From contig WNNJ02003349.1 of NCBI GenBank assembly GCA_012934845.2, positions 1-64,000 of the forward strand: a stretch of 64,000 bases of DNA. The letters run 5' to 3'. Numbering within the stretch: the stretch's first letter is position 1; each line of letters begins with the position of its first letter. The notes under the pieces were generated by a model. The model saw only the letters and a program-made list of their open reading frames with translations, was not told the DNA's origin and made no database searches. A program made the translations under genes and the position numbers. Source of the DNA: Pomphorhynchus laevis (lineage: Eukaryota > Acanthocephala > Palaeacanthocephala > Echinorhynchida > Pomphorhynchidae). Below, piece by piece: positions 10,181-20,412 of this stretch.

Positions 10181-10325
10181 GAAATAATTGATAATACAAA
10201 GGCTTTAAAGAAAGACCGTAATATTGTGAATTTACGAATTCTAGAAGCGATATTCATCAAAGAGATGAATCCTACTATCAATTGCAAAGATGAAGGATTC
10301 GTAAATACATTAAAGATTTCTTAAT
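10181..10325 (+). mobile_element. C-terminal tip of a PLE GIY-YIG domain
   Basis: Directly after the LINE tail, one frame reads ALKKDRNIVNLRILEAIF then IKEMNPTINCKDEGFVNTLK and a stop. This is the ending of canonical PLE nucleases (LEA-x-I-K...PTLN). It may be the far end of the PLE interrupted at 3,312, with the part between deleted, or a separate fragment. It is too short to decide. Confidence 0.5.
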
Positions 10326-10484
10326 TTTTTAAATTCTACTAAATTAGATAAAACAAATTACGTTATATAATGAAGTTACATAAGAAAAAATAGTTAAATT
10401 ATGAATATATTAAAGAGCCTGAAACTTAGCCACACAATATTGAAAAATTAAAATTCAATGTAATTTGTATTTATTATTTTACAG

Positions 10485-11096
10485 ATGCCTGAACATGATA
10501 TATGTCAAGATCGAAATATCACAAGAAATTTATGCGCTTTTTATTGTGTTGCCAAATGGTACTCTTCTAAAGTTTTTAATACCTGTGGCACAGCGCCACA
10601 GGTATTTTACTCTGCCAAACACAAGCTCAAAACATTCTTGAAACACAACAAGAAATTTAATAACGTGAATTGCAGCACCAAACCATGCAAACGACCAAGA
10701 TGCAAAACATGTGCGCTTATTAATGAAAAAGAGGCATTCAAGAGTGCGGTTACAAACATTAAGTATAATGTCCAGTGTGATGCCAGTTGTGTAACAACAC
10801 ATAATATATACCTGGCAAACTGTAGTATGTGCAACGCCCAATATGTGGGAGAAACTAAAAGAAAATTAAGCGAGAGAGTCACAAACCGAAGGAACGACAT
10901 AAAATTTAAACGAACGGAAAACGACGGCGCTGTAAAACATACTGTCGAAAAACACAACGGTGAATGTGACTATAAATATAACATTATTGAGAGAGATGTT
11001 AAAAAAGATTATGAGCGAAAGAACAAAGAAAATATTTGGATTGCTCAATTAATGTTAGACATGCAACCTGGTCTAAACTCACATCTAGAACTTTGA
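10485..11096 (+). CDS. PLE GIY-YIG endonuclease (C-terminal domain), 203-residue open frame
   Basis: The frame contains KPCKRPRCKTCALIN (about residues 66-80), the cysteine-rich block before the nuclease in canonical PLEs. Then come HNIYLANCSMCNAQYVGETK (about 105-124, GIY/YIG-equivalent tyrosines and CxxC) and RKLSERVTNRRNDIKF (catalytic Arg region). No stop interrupts it. Its ATG lies just after TTATTTTACAG, which looks like a splice acceptor; PLEs are known to keep introns, so the true 5' part may lie upstream. The RT is absent nearby. A terminal region with a hammerhead-like core follows at 11,166. Confidence 0.72.
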   Translation: MPEHDICQDRNITRNLCAFYCVAKWYSSKVFNTCGTAPQVFYSAKHKLKTFLKHNKKFNNVNCSTKPCKRPRCKTCALINEKEAFKSAVTNIKYNVQCDASCVTTHNIYLANCSMCNAQYVGETKRKLSERVTNRRNDIKFKRTENDGAVKHTVEKHNGECDYKYNIIERDVKKDYERKNKENIWIAQLMLDMQPGLNSHLEL

Positions 11097-11165
11097 TTTT
11101 TATTTTTATTTTTATTTTCTAGACATTTATTGCATATTGTGACTATATTTTTTGTTTTAGATTAT

Positions 11166-11190
11166 CTGACGAAGGCTTTAGCCGAAACGT
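11166..11190 (+). ncRNA. Half hammerhead core at a PLE 3' end
   Basis: CTGACGA is followed by a 4-bp stem (GGCT/AGCC, 11,174-11,183) and GAAAC, the second and third strands of a hammerhead in the usual order. PLE termini are known to encode such ribozymes. The cleavage-site strand is not seen upstream within 100 bases, so alone it should be inactive. Confidence 0.5.
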
Positions 11191-11284
11191 AATAATATTG
11201 CTCGTACTTTAACACCAGTTAATTCTTTAATATTAATATATGAACGAATACAATAAGTATCCTGGTCGTCGGTGTCAAGTCTTT

Positions 11285-11286
<2 letters not shown>

Positions 11287-11375
<89 letters not shown>
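11287..11375. repeat. (TA)n microsatellite, about 44 units
   Basis: This is an uninterrupted TA run of about 89 bases. It gives meaningless Ile-Tyr frames, and cruciform or slippage variability is expected. Confidence 0.97.
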
Positions 11376-11380
<5 letters not shown>

Positions 11381-11479
11381 TGCATTGTACGTTGTACACT
11401 ATCGCTGGGACTCTCACAGGAGTACAATAGATTTATGTTTATCTTACGATTTACACCAGCACAAGCAAAATAGATTCAA

Positions 11480-11950
11480 AATTTTATTGAAAACGTTTCG
11501 CTCTTTGGAGCTTTGTCAATCTAGAGTGAGAGCACAATAAAGTTAACAATTAATAAAACAAAGTAATTATTTAAGGTGGAATTATGTAATATCGACATCC
11601 CATTTGTAAATGTGTTCTGAATTTTACCCATGATTAGCATCTGCTAATAGTTGACCTACCATTCTCTGCTCTTTTATTCTTCTTTCTTAATGTCGTTAAT
11701 ACCATCCTTTATTATGATATAGTCAAAAATATCCGAATTCTTTGAATGTGCTGAAATACAATGATGTACAATCGCGTGGCGATGTGTTAACTGTTTATTT
11801 ATATCTGATCTGCGATTATTAAGTATCATATTCATGCTAAGTCCTGTCTCACCTACGAATTGAAGTTGACACAGTTTGCATGTTACTAAATATACATTAC
11901 CGTTTGATGCGCATGATGCATTGCCGTTTATTTTATATTTTAATTTCGTA
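11480..11950 (-). mobile_element. PLE 3' part: GIY-YIG domain and terminus, minus strand
   Basis: Minus-strand reading from about 11,945 gives KINGNASCASNGNVYLVTCK then LCQLQFVGETGLSMNM, the GIY-YIG core with CxxC. NNRRSDI and HCISAHSKNSDIFDYIIIKD follow. Further on, minus strand 11,519-11,490 has TTGACAA, a GCTC/GAGC stem and GAAACG, a decayed hammerhead core at the end of the element. The frame is interrupted after about 115 codons. The (TA)n tract lies just beyond. Confidence 0.68.
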
Positions 11951-11959
11951 TTTTATAGT

Positions 11960-12235
11960 TTAATTTCAGCCGAAACCTGATTGCATAGCAGTTCCTCCTG
12001 ATAACCTCTAATTCTTATTCTTATACAACGTCTGTTATTTATTAGTCAATTCATAAAAATGACGTTCATTTTAAATTTCAATTTAATATTTTAACTTGAT
12101 TTAAATTATTAAAAATCTTAAAACGATAATTTATTTTATTATTTAATTATTAAATTTTGATTTAGCATTATTATGTTTTATAATATTTTATAATTATTTT
12201 ATACACGTAGACTCAGTTGGCTGATTTGATAATAT
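11960..12235 (+). repeat. Naiad terminal repeat (TR), copy a
   Basis: It holds CCGAAACCTGATTGCATAGC, the TCCTCCTGATAACCTC block and the end ACTCAGTTGGCTGATTTGAT, shared with about 14 other places in the window. The left third is diverged. It abuts a Naiad-like RT fragment on its right, so it lies between two element copies. Confidence 0.75.
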
Positions 12236-13744
12236 AATTTTAAGAATTGCAACAATATGTTACGATATTGGCTTTCTTCAATATTGATGATTACATATGT
12301 GTATTTAATTCTAATAATTTTTATTCAATTCGTGACAAATTTATCCAAGTAATCGTATTCTTAATAAAACTAATATTAATGATAAAGAAGGTATATATCT
12401 TGATATGAGGATTAAATTAACAGCAATCAAAACTACTATTAATGTATATCGTAAAGATGACATATTTAAATTTACAAAAAACCTATTTTTGAATGAGAAT
12501 TCAGGCATACCATGTAATATAAAATATAATACATTAAATAATGAAATTTTAAAAATTGCAACAATATGTAAAGATATTGGCTTTCTTCAAAATCATTCAA
12601 ATAATTTAATAGATGCATATTTTAAACTATGTTTCTATAAAAATACCATAAAACGAAAATACTTAAATATATAAACCAACAAAATATTATTAAAAAACTT
12701 GAGCTCAAGAGAAAAAAATTATGGATAGTAAATCTTGTACTTTCTGTCTATATGAATAAAATACTTAAAGTAATTAAAGCACACTTTAAAAAATATTGCA
12801 AGGTAATCGAAATTAATACTGGTATAAAACACTATTTCAGTATTGATTCTACAAAAGAATTTTTAGAACAGACAAAAGGAATAAATTTTCAAAATATAAA
12901 TGCATACGATTTTAGTACTCTTTATACAAATCTAGATTTAGTAGATATTAAAGAAGCGTTAGTAAAATTAATTAATCTTATATTCGGAAAAAGATATACA
13001 TATATATGTTATAATAATTATAACGCCTATCTAACAAAAATTAAACCATCAAATAAATATAAATATATGGATAAAATTGAATTAATAGAATCCTTAAATA
13101 TTTTGATAAATCAAAATTATTTAAAAGTAGGGACATCTATATTTAGACAAGTAAAAGGTGTTCCAATGGGTGGTAATAGTAGCCCAATTATAGCTGACTT
13201 GTTTTTAAGCTTTATAGAATATGAATTTGTTCATAACTGTGTAAAAACTAAATCTAAACAATATAAATATATGAAATATATGTTTCGATACATTAATGAT
13301 ATATGTGTATTTAATTCTAATAATTTTTATTCAATTAGTGAGCATATTTATCCAGAAAGCCTTATTCTTAACAAAACCAATATTAATGATAAAGAAGGTG
13401 TATATCTAGATATGAACATTAAATTAACATTAACTAAAACTACTATTAATTTATATCGTAAAGATGACATATTTAAATTTACAAGAAACATTTTTGCATG
13501 AGCATTCATGCATACCATATAATATAAAATATAATACATTAAATAATTAAATTTTAAGAATTGCAACAATATGTAATTATATTGGCTTTCTTCAAAATCA
13601 TTTAAATAATTTAATAGATACAAATTTTAAACTAGGTTACTATAAAAATAACATTAAGCAGAAAATAGTAAAATATATAAATCAACACAATAATATAAAG
13701 AATAAATTTAAACTCTTAAGTGGCAAATTTTTATGGATGGATAA
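12236..13744 (+). mobile_element. Naiad-like PLE, copy 2 (RT)
   Basis: A C-terminal RT fragment (12,290-12,674) is followed head to tail by a longer RT piece from about 12,735. The longer frame 12,752-13,501 (249 residues) holds motif A NAYDFSTLYTNLDL, motif B KGVPMGGNSSPIIADLFL and motif C YMFRYINDICVF. The second residue of the catalytic pair region is Asn-Asp instead of the Asp-Asp seen at 29.4 kb. The reading continues to WMDNK at about 13,748. Two partial copies in tandem with terminal repeats between them is a typical PLE arrangement. Several small lesions make it inactive. Confidence 0.8.
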
Positions 13745-14112
13745 TAAATAATATACTTTGTATTAGAATAAGATACTAGATAGTTTTATAAGAGGAAATA
13801 CATCATTAGCATGTATTTGGCCCCGCTGCTATGTTGGGTAGAGGAGTTAGGGGCCGAAACCTGATAGCATAGCAGTTCCTCCTGATGACCTCTAATTCTT
13901 ATTCTGATACAACGTCTGTTATTTATTAGTCAATTCATAAAAATGACTTTTTAAATTTCAATTTTTTATTTTAACTTGATATAAATTATAGAAAATCTAA
14001 AAACAATTATTAATTTTAATATTTAATTATTAAATTTTGATTTAGCATTATTATGTTTTATTTTGTTTATAATTATATTAAATTCGTAGACTCAGTTAGC
14101 TGATTTAATTTG
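13745..14112 (+). repeat. Naiad terminal repeat, copy b
   Basis: This copy directly follows the RT reading and is one of the best preserved. Complementary blocks CTGCTATG (13,826) and CATAGCAG (13,868), GAGGA (13,841) and TCCTC (13,877), and TTAGGGG (13,847) and CCTCTAA (13,889) surround GTA, GAAAC and CTGATGA. The end is ACTCAGTTAGCTGATTTAAT. See the finding on scrambled hammerheads. Confidence 0.85.
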
Positions 14113-14460
14113 TATAAGAATAATACACTTGATATACAAATTTCATTAGAGGATATAGATGATTAGCATGTATTTGGCTTCTCTGTTATGTTTGGTCGAG
14201 GAATATAGGCCGTTACCTGGTAACATAGCAATTCCACCTGGCGGCCTCTACTCTTTATTCGTAAATATCGTCTGTTATTTGTTAGTCAATTCATAGAAAT
14301 TGATTTTATTTTAATTTTTAACTTTATATATCTATTGTTTTAAATTAGCAATTATTAATTATCCATATTTATAATTATTTAATTGTTTATCATTAAATTA
14401 TCTATTTTTTATTTCGCATTTTTAGAAGTTTGTCATTTTAATGGCCGAGATGCATATGAG
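14113..14460 (+). repeat. Naiad terminal repeat, copy c (tandem to b)
   Basis: It begins at once after copy b (TTTGTATAAGAATAATAC) with no RT between, giving two TRs in tandem. The stem blocks are kept (CTGTTATGTT/AACATAGCAA, GGCC/GGCC), while the core words have changed (GAAA to GTTA, CTGATGA to CTGGCGG). Confidence 0.78.
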
Positions 14461-15221
14461 CGGATTTGTTATAATTAGCAGTCTGTTAATGAGTAGTTAA
14501 GAATGCGTAATAATCAAATTACTAATTAAAAATATTTTGATCATTCGAATTCGCGCACAAGAGAAATTGCTTTACGATTTTGCTTTAATTTTCGTTTCTA
14601 ATTTTATTTTGTATTTAAACACATTGCAAATCAAGCAATCAGTGAGAAACAAATGAACACATGTATATTAACCAATAACTTAATTGCGCAAAGCGTCCAA
14701 AAGCGCTGTGATTTTTGTCGTTGACATTCAATACTATGAAATGTAGACAGAAATAGAGAATACATTTCTTCCACACAATGAGTGCATTTAGAGCGTTTGT
14801 TCACAAATGAATGTGTAGAGATAGCAAGAGCGGCAGTATAACGCCACACTAATGACATACATATGAAGATGAGCAACGGCAATACTACATCAGTGGCAGA
14901 AAATAAAATACTATGTGTAGTGTACAAGTGCGCTCTAGACTGAGAGAAAGATAAAAAGAAAGGAAAAAGAATTTCAGTTCAGTAATTCTCTGGTGTAGAT
15001 TTGCTTTTTTGATTGGAAAACATTCAGTGTGATAATTGCTAAAGAAATAGAAGAGAATGCATGAAATCATGTTCTTCATTTACGCGACTACTAGAAGCAT
15101 ATAAACTACGTCGTCTTTGAGTACATATATAGTAAACTTGTGGTAAAATTAAGTTCAGTAAGTTTAGAAGTCGCACTGTCACTTTATAACAAAGATACAT
15201 ATTTCTATCGTACATTGTCAC
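14461..15221. other. No gene seen (intergenic, upstream of the basic protein gene)
   Basis: This is AT-rich single-copy-looking DNA. Short minus-strand frames of 60-98 codons have no family resemblance and mixed composition, so I regard them as chance. Confidence 0.6.
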
Positions 15222-15230
15222 CGTATAAAT
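15222..15230 (+). promoter_or_regulatory. Possible TATA box of the basic protein gene
   Basis: GTATAAATA lies about 180 bases before the ATG at 15,409, which would give a transcript start near 15,255. This is a motif match only; AT-rich DNA yields many such matches. Confidence 0.3.
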
Positions 15231-15408
15231 ACAAGATTCACCACCACGACGAAAACAGCGACTACTCGTAACTAAGGAGCAATTTTGTAAAAAAGCGGTG
15301 CTGCGAATATTGCAAATTTAGAGTGAGAGAGCTACTCTCTCTATCACTACTGAACAAATCAACAAAGATATTTTTGAATACAAAAAGTCATTTACTGCTG
15401 CAGCAGCT

Positions 15409-15822
15409 ATGAAGTTAACTTCGCAACGTAGGAAAACGGCGACAAAAGTGACGTCCAAGACTACGAAGAAAAGTGGCACTCAGTTGTCGAAGATGAAGCG
15501 TACACTTGTCAAAAGTCAGAAAAGTAAATCAGGTCGGAAGGTAGTCAAATCTTCACAAACAAGTTCGAAACACCCTCGTCTTACCCGGAAGAAAGCAATA
15601 TCTTCTAATGTTAAAGCATCAAAGCCGTTGAAAGCGCGTAAGACTGGAAGTAGAGAAGTTGCCGATTGTGATGCTGCTACGACTGTTCCGTCAGCTAAGG
15701 TCGATGCTGCCAAAGCTAGGAAGAGGAATGTGGCAGTAAAGAAAAGGGTTGCTACAGGTTCCGCTAAAAAATCCAGGGTTGTTACAAGCAGGGGAAGAAC
15801 TGTGCGAACAGTCAATAGATAA
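15409..15822 (+). CDS. Lys/Arg-rich histone H1-like or protamine-like protein (137 residues)
   Basis: This is probably a nuclear DNA-binding protein. The whole chain is basic: residues 1-85 are a Lys/Ser/Thr-rich stretch (KKSGTQLSKMKRTLVKSQKS). Residues 86-98 are a short acidic-neutral break (DCDAATTVPSAKV). Residues 99-137 are again basic, ending SRGRTVRTVNR. It has no globular winged-helix domain, no zinc finger and no Cys-rich protamine pattern, so it resembles only the tail of linker histones or a sperm nuclear basic protein. It has one exon, and ATG in GCAGCTATGA is a reasonable start. No transposon is recognisable within 350 bases on either side. GC is higher than its flanks. Function is inferred from composition only. 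Confidence 0.6.
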   Translation: MKLTSQRRKTATKVTSKTTKKSGTQLSKMKRTLVKSQKSKSGRKVVKSSQTSSKHPRLTRKKAISSNVKASKPLKARKTGSREVADCDAATTVPSAKVDAAKARKRNVAVKKRVATGSAKKSRVVTSRGRTVRTVNR

Positions 15823-16025
15823 TACATTCACTTTTATGGAATGGAGTTTTGTTATGAATTGACTGGTATCATCCTATTCAAAATCGACATTATAGCATTA
15901 ATCATAACATAAACTTTATTTAAAAAATAGTTGATGCCTCTGCAGAATTGAAAAAAATTCTTCTGTCTATTAATAATTAAACACACTACATATAAAAAGT
16001 ATGTATCTATTTTATTTATTGTATT

Positions 16026-16031
16026 AATAAA
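16026..16031 (+). terminator. Poly(A) signal AATAAA after the basic protein gene
   Basis: AATAAA lies about 204 bases after the stop codon, the first canonical signal on this strand downstream of the gene. It is a motif match only. Confidence 0.4.
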
Positions 16032-16149
16032 GACTTACTATATCTCATTTGCTGAAAAAATCATACATGATAAACAAATAATTTTTTATTTTGTTATTTT
16101 AAATTACAGAAATAATATACAGCAAATATCATGTATCTTTAAATACGTA

Positions 16150-16500
16150 ATATTATGAATAAGATACACTAAATAATCAAATTTGATCAGAGGAAACACG
16201 TCATTAGCGCGGATTTGGCTCCGCTGTAATGTTGAGTCGAGGAATATGGACGGAAACCTGATAACATCGCAGCTTCTCATGATGACCTCTAATCCTTATT
16301 CTGATACATTGTCTGTTATTTATTAGTCAATTCATAAAAACGGACTTTTATTTAAATTGCAATTTTAAATTTTAACTTTATATAAATACAAATTGTATAA
16401 AACCTTATATAATTAATTATTGTTTGTTATTTATCTTTATTTTTGATTTATATACGGTATGAAATACGTATACTCAGTTAACTGATCTGATTTGTTCTAC
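16150..16500 (+). repeat. Naiad terminal repeat, solo copy d
   Basis: A complete TR with no RT next to it: GAATAAGATACACTAAATAA, GAGTCGAGGAATATGG, GGAAACCTGATAACATCGCA, CATGATGACCTCTAATCC and the end ACTCAGTTAACTGATCTGAT. Stem changes (CTGTAATGTT/AACATCGCAG) keep most pairing. Confidence 0.8.
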
Positions 16501-16544
16501 TGACAAGTTATTATTGACTTGCGGACTTTGTTATTCCGGTAATA

Positions 16545-18655
16545 TAGCCTCTGTCAGACATACTGAAACTGTTATTTGTTCCGAAAAATAAACATTTGCA
16601 GGAAGATCAATGAAGCTTATTTGGGCTCTAAATCTTGCTTGCTCTCATCGATACATGCTGTGTTGCCTCGTTGAACGGTTACAATTAGTCTTTGGAATAG
16701 AAGAGACTCATATCGTCGATCGTCAGTACTTCTGTTCAATCTCCTTCCAATTTCATCCAAAAATTTTGTGGTGTACGGGTCGATCGCGCCTAAAGATTAT
16801 ATTGCCACTGGTTCGTAAACATAAGTCCTTACGTCGATATATGCACATTTCCTTCGTTTTTTCCTTCAGATGAGGTTGTATCAGCGCCTGAGCTGCGTGT
16901 GATCATATGTTGGTAACTCTTGGCCAAGATGTTCATACGTGGAATTCCAGACTAGTTACTTGCCTCCAGACCAGGGAACCAACGTGCACCCGTCGGAACA
17001 CTTTTCATTATTTCTACAAATACCTCTCGGTTCCAACCGACTTATAAAACCCGCTGTCACTAGAGCTATGCGGATAATTCCGTTTACTTCACTGTGAGGC
17101 TATGACGAGATATGTTGCGTGGGTGGCCAAGGGCATGTGCGTCCGAAGCAGTAGTCGTTTCACCGCATTTACAAGTATAGTGATGAAGGAAACAAATTCC
17201 ACGCCCTAATGCAATTAATATCGAGAAGCCACAGCCGTTCATTTTTGTTCCCATTGTGGTAATGGGTAGAAAGAACGTTAAGGAAATTTCCGGAATGTGG
17301 TGAAGCAGCCACTAAGATACGGGCTCTGCTTTCAGAAGAGAGCGAACTCGATAGAAGGTCACGTTGGTGTTTTATAAACTAGGTGATACCATTGTATTTG
17401 GGAATGATTTTCCAATGGCATCTCACTCGATGTTAAAGTCGATTAGCTGTTAGTAGTTAGCAAGCAGTTTCTCTTGCGTTTCTCCCATTGAGAAGAAAGT
17501 TCCTCCTAAAATAGCACAAGAGAGTTTGTTGGTAGACATTCGGGAGGATATCTAAGCAGGAAGTGAAGTATCTCAAATTGTAGAAATACCAATTCCGCCA
17601 TGTTTTACTGAAAGAATTGCTTGTTCCCATGCGATATCGTTCACTGACATGTTTATGACCGATTGAAAAGTATCGCACAACGTTTTATCGTATGTAGTTG
17701 AGGGGTCATTTAAGAAACACGGAGCAGTCCGTAAAAGATACGTAAGCTTAGAAATATTACAACAGCTTCTTAAAATAAAAGTAGCATCCTCCCTATAGAG
17801 CTTGGCAGACGCGAGCTGACTAATTTTAATCTGGAAATAAACCTATTCAGATGCTCCCTTGTAGATTCAACTGAGCCAATTGGTGATCTAAGTAATGTTG
17901 CATTTTCATGATCAATTACAATCTACTCGTGCACCTTGTCTGAGAAGGCGTATTTTGTACTTTGGTCCTTTGCTATTATTTCGTACTTCGATGGGTTGAG
18001 ATCTAATCCAAGATTTCCTTCAGGAACTGAATAAGGCGAATATTGGCCAGAATATTTTCTACTGCCCCGTCTGCTCAGACAGTTAAAGGCATTTGAGAAA
18101 TTTAATTTTATTATGACATAACGTGGCATGACATAACGCTATAGAAAAATTCTGGCGGCATGTACGGTGGCCTCAGCGCCGCTCGGAACACCTACACCTA
18201 ATTGATGTGGCACAATATCGTTAATTAATAGGTCAACTACGCGACGAGCATCAAGTTTAACTGCGAGTTAACGAAGCGAGCATTCAATAGCTATGGGTCG
18301 AATGCCGCCTGGTTTTTTCTTAGAGCGACTAAATGGGCTCCAAAAAAGATATACCTGATTGATTCAGGGAATTTCTCATATAGTATGAGTTTGGTGATTG
18401 TACAGATAGAATGCAATATCCTGCCACAGACAATTCCAGCCGGCAGACCCATTAGGTCTTATAGATGTAGGGGTGTTAGCTCATCTGATCCGCTCGTAGA
18501 TGTATTATGGAAAAACCTGATGACATGAGTAATTGATTCGTCTGTTACGGTAAAATTGCGGTTGCATTAGCCTGTAGATTTTATATTCGGCACGTCTTCT
18601 GCTGTTGTCAGATCAACAGAAGATGTAATATTGAATCCTAAAACATCGCTCAATC
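16545..18655 (-). mobile_element. Decayed R2-like LINE (RT plus C-terminal zinc knuckle and nuclease region)
   Basis: Read on the minus strand. VIIKLNFSNAFNCLSR (about 18,110-18,060) is RT motif A of a family with the block LDFSNAFNCLHR. LGLDLNPSKYEIIA (about 18,020) is the region after motif C. Thumb remnants lie at 17,680-17,450. A knuckle-like CKCGETTTASDAHALG is near 17,170. Toward 16,980-16,880 are SVPTGARWFPG and EGKNEGNVHISTYG, matching a nuclease-like C-terminus (RPDGMTLVPW type). The elements known with this layout use a restriction-like endonuclease, as R2 does. Stops are frequent, so this copy is old. The clade is inferred. Confidence 0.58.
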
Positions 18656-18930
18656 CGCTATCACAGAAGACTCGCCACTAGAAAGAATGACGAAAGATTC
18701 GTCATTCTTTCGCGTCTGGCTTACATGTTTTACAAGAAATTCACGCGGAATGGTTTCATTCTCCTTAAATTCATGATAAAAGTTAGCCGATATTAAAGAG
18801 ACCTGCGCTGGCATTTGCCAGTGCTTTTGCTAATGATCCTTTTTGGTGAAGCTGTAGAACTGATTTAGTACTCTATGATGTTACTAAAAAATTTTCTAGT
18901 ACATCATTCACATTGATTCATTCATTGATT

Positions 18931-19003
18931 GCCATATGTCAGTCCTCCTCTGCATCAAGCAGTGAGAGGGATTTGGCACTGATGAGTCATTGTGATGACG
19001 AAA
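18931..19003 (+). ncRNA. Degenerate hammerhead ribozyme in the first repeat unit
   Basis: CTGATGA (18,979-18,985), stem II GTCAT/ATGAC (18,986-18,999) and GAAA (19,000-19,003) are intact. The cleavage-site strand reads GCCATATGTC where the active unit has GCCGTCTGCC, so stem III and the GUC site are lost. It is probably inactive. Confidence 0.7.
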
Positions 19004-19237
19004 GATTCGTTATTCTTTCGCGTCTGGCTTACATGCTTTGCACTAAATTCACGAGGAATGGTCTCACTCTCCTTTACTTCATGATAAAAGTTAGCCAATA
19101 TTAAAGAGACCTGCGCTGGCATTTGCCAGTGCTTTTGCTAATGATCCTTTTTGGTGAAGCTGTAGTACTGATTTAGTACTCTATGATGTTACTAGAAAAT
19201 TTTCTAGTACATCATTCACATTGATTCATTCATTGAT

Positions 19238-19316
19238 TGCCGTCTGCCAGTCCTCCTCTGCATCCAGTAGTGGGAGGGATCTGGCACTGATGAGTCATTG
19301 TAATGACGAAACGGCA
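19238..19316 (+). ncRNA. Complete type I hammerhead self-cleaving ribozyme
   Basis: All elements are present in the standard order. Stem III is TGCCG (19,238-19,242) with CGGCA (19,312-19,316). The cleavage triplet is GTC, cutting after 19,244. Stem I is TGCCAG (19,245-19,250) with CTGGCA (19,281-19,286), extended after an internal loop by CCTCC (19,252-19,256) with GGAGG (19,273-19,277). Core CTGATGA is at 19,287-19,293. Stem II is GTCAT/ATGAC (19,294-19,307) with loop TGTA. Core GAAA is at 19,308-19,311. Every conserved base is there, and the internal loop in stem I could serve the loop-loop contact. The RNA should cleave itself and yield ~310-nt monomers from tandem transcripts. Confidence 0.92.
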
Positions 19317-19389
19317 TTCGTCATTCTTTCGCGTCTGGCTTGTTTTACAAGAAATTCACGCGGAATGGTCTCACTCTCCTTATATTAAA

Positions 19390-19730
19390 TTTACATTATA
19401 TAAATCAACAAAATATTTTTAAAAATAAGTTTAAACTAAAGCGAAATATTGTTGTGAATAATAAACAATAGGCTTTGTATTAGAATAAGATCCACCAGAT
19501 AATCAAATTTCATCACAGGAAATACGTCATTAGCATTATTTGACCACGCTGCTATGTTGGGTCGAGGAATATCGGCCGATAATATTAATTTTCTACTGAT
19601 ACTTTTCAATTTTTAATTTTGACTTGATATAAATATAAATTGTATAAAATATTAAATAATAATTTATTATTTATCTTTATTTTTGATTTATATATAGTAC
19701 AAAATACGTAGACTCAGTTATGTCATCTGA
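19390..19730 (+). repeat. Naiad terminal repeat with trace of RT end, copy e
   Basis: It begins with the last codons of the Naiad-like reading (about 19,395-19,470), then GTATTAGAATAAGATCCACC, GCTGCTATGTTGGGTCGAGG and, after a gap that removes the middle, the end ACTCAGTTATGTCATCTGAT. Confidence 0.72.
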
Positions 19731-20060
19731 TCATTTGTATCATTCTACACTCATTTGTGAGATGTTGAATCCGTGTTCATATTTATATTTTAAGGTCAGA
19801 AATTTCGAATTACTTACGAATTACACGATGCAATCTGATCTCGCAACAAATATTTTAAATTTAGATAAGGTAGCTCTTACTTAAACATCATTCACTTTCA
19901 TCGCAATCTTCTAATACGCATAAAAATAGAAGGAACGAAGTAATAAACAATAAATGCTTAATAATATTGTATTAAATAAGTAATATTATGTAAAAGAAGT
20001 AAACTAAGTAGTATTATCTTATCAATACTATCAATAAATAATGAATATGTAAAAATGAAT
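19731..20060. other. No gene seen
   Basis: Unannotated AT-rich spacer between a Naiad TR and a PLE. No open frame or repeat is recognised. Confidence 0.6.
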
Positions 20061-20412
20061 GAATTTAATCAATATTTTACCTTCCTCATGAATAGGTCTG
20101 CTAGCGTCGGCCCTAATGGGGACCCCATACCGACACCGTCCCTTTGTACATGTAATTTGTTGTCGAATGAGAAGGTGGATTCAGTAGTACATATATGGAG
20201 AAGATGTTTCCATTCGTTGAGCGTCAACGTCCAACGATCATATTTCTGGTTTAGAAGAAGCGCGGCATCATCAATCGTCTTGTTAACTGGACATTTGTGC
20301 ACAGATCCTTAACATCAGCGGTAAAAAAACAGACATCTCGTGTATCATTTTCCTCAGCCGTGCCACAAAATCGTAGCCGTTTTTTGATAGTTGAGTGTGA
20401 CAGACCCATCAA

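Larger units (their letters stand above)
18680..19382 (+). repeat. Retrozyme-like tandem array, ~310-bp unit, about 2.2 copies
   Basis: CGCGTCTGGCTT recurs at 18,711, 19,019 and 19,330, spacings of 308 and 311. Each unit carries a hammerhead region near its end; the second is complete (19,238-19,316), the first degenerate (18,931-19,003). Metazoan retrozymes are known as tandem units of this size with type I hammerheads and no protein. The array abuts the R2-like LINE on the left and a Naiad TR on the right. Related arrays lie at 22.0-22.9 kb. Confidence 0.85.

Noticed and set aside
10530-11048. Minus-strand frames opposite the PLE nuclease
   Set aside because: They mirror the GIY-YIG frame, which has recognisable motifs on the plus strand.
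11240-11473. 77-codon frame with a long Ile-Tyr repeat
   Set aside because: It is the translation of the (TA)n microsatellite with chance flanks.
13826-13896. An ordinary, cis-folding hammerhead in a single Naiad terminal repeat
   Set aside because: The strands are in a-c-b order; closing all stems in one unit would need a zero-base join between distant stem ends. Only a tandem or intermolecular form is plausible.
18680-19382. CRISPR-like or direct-repeat array
   Set aside because: Units are ~310 bp without spacers and carry hammerheads; the genome is eukaryotic.
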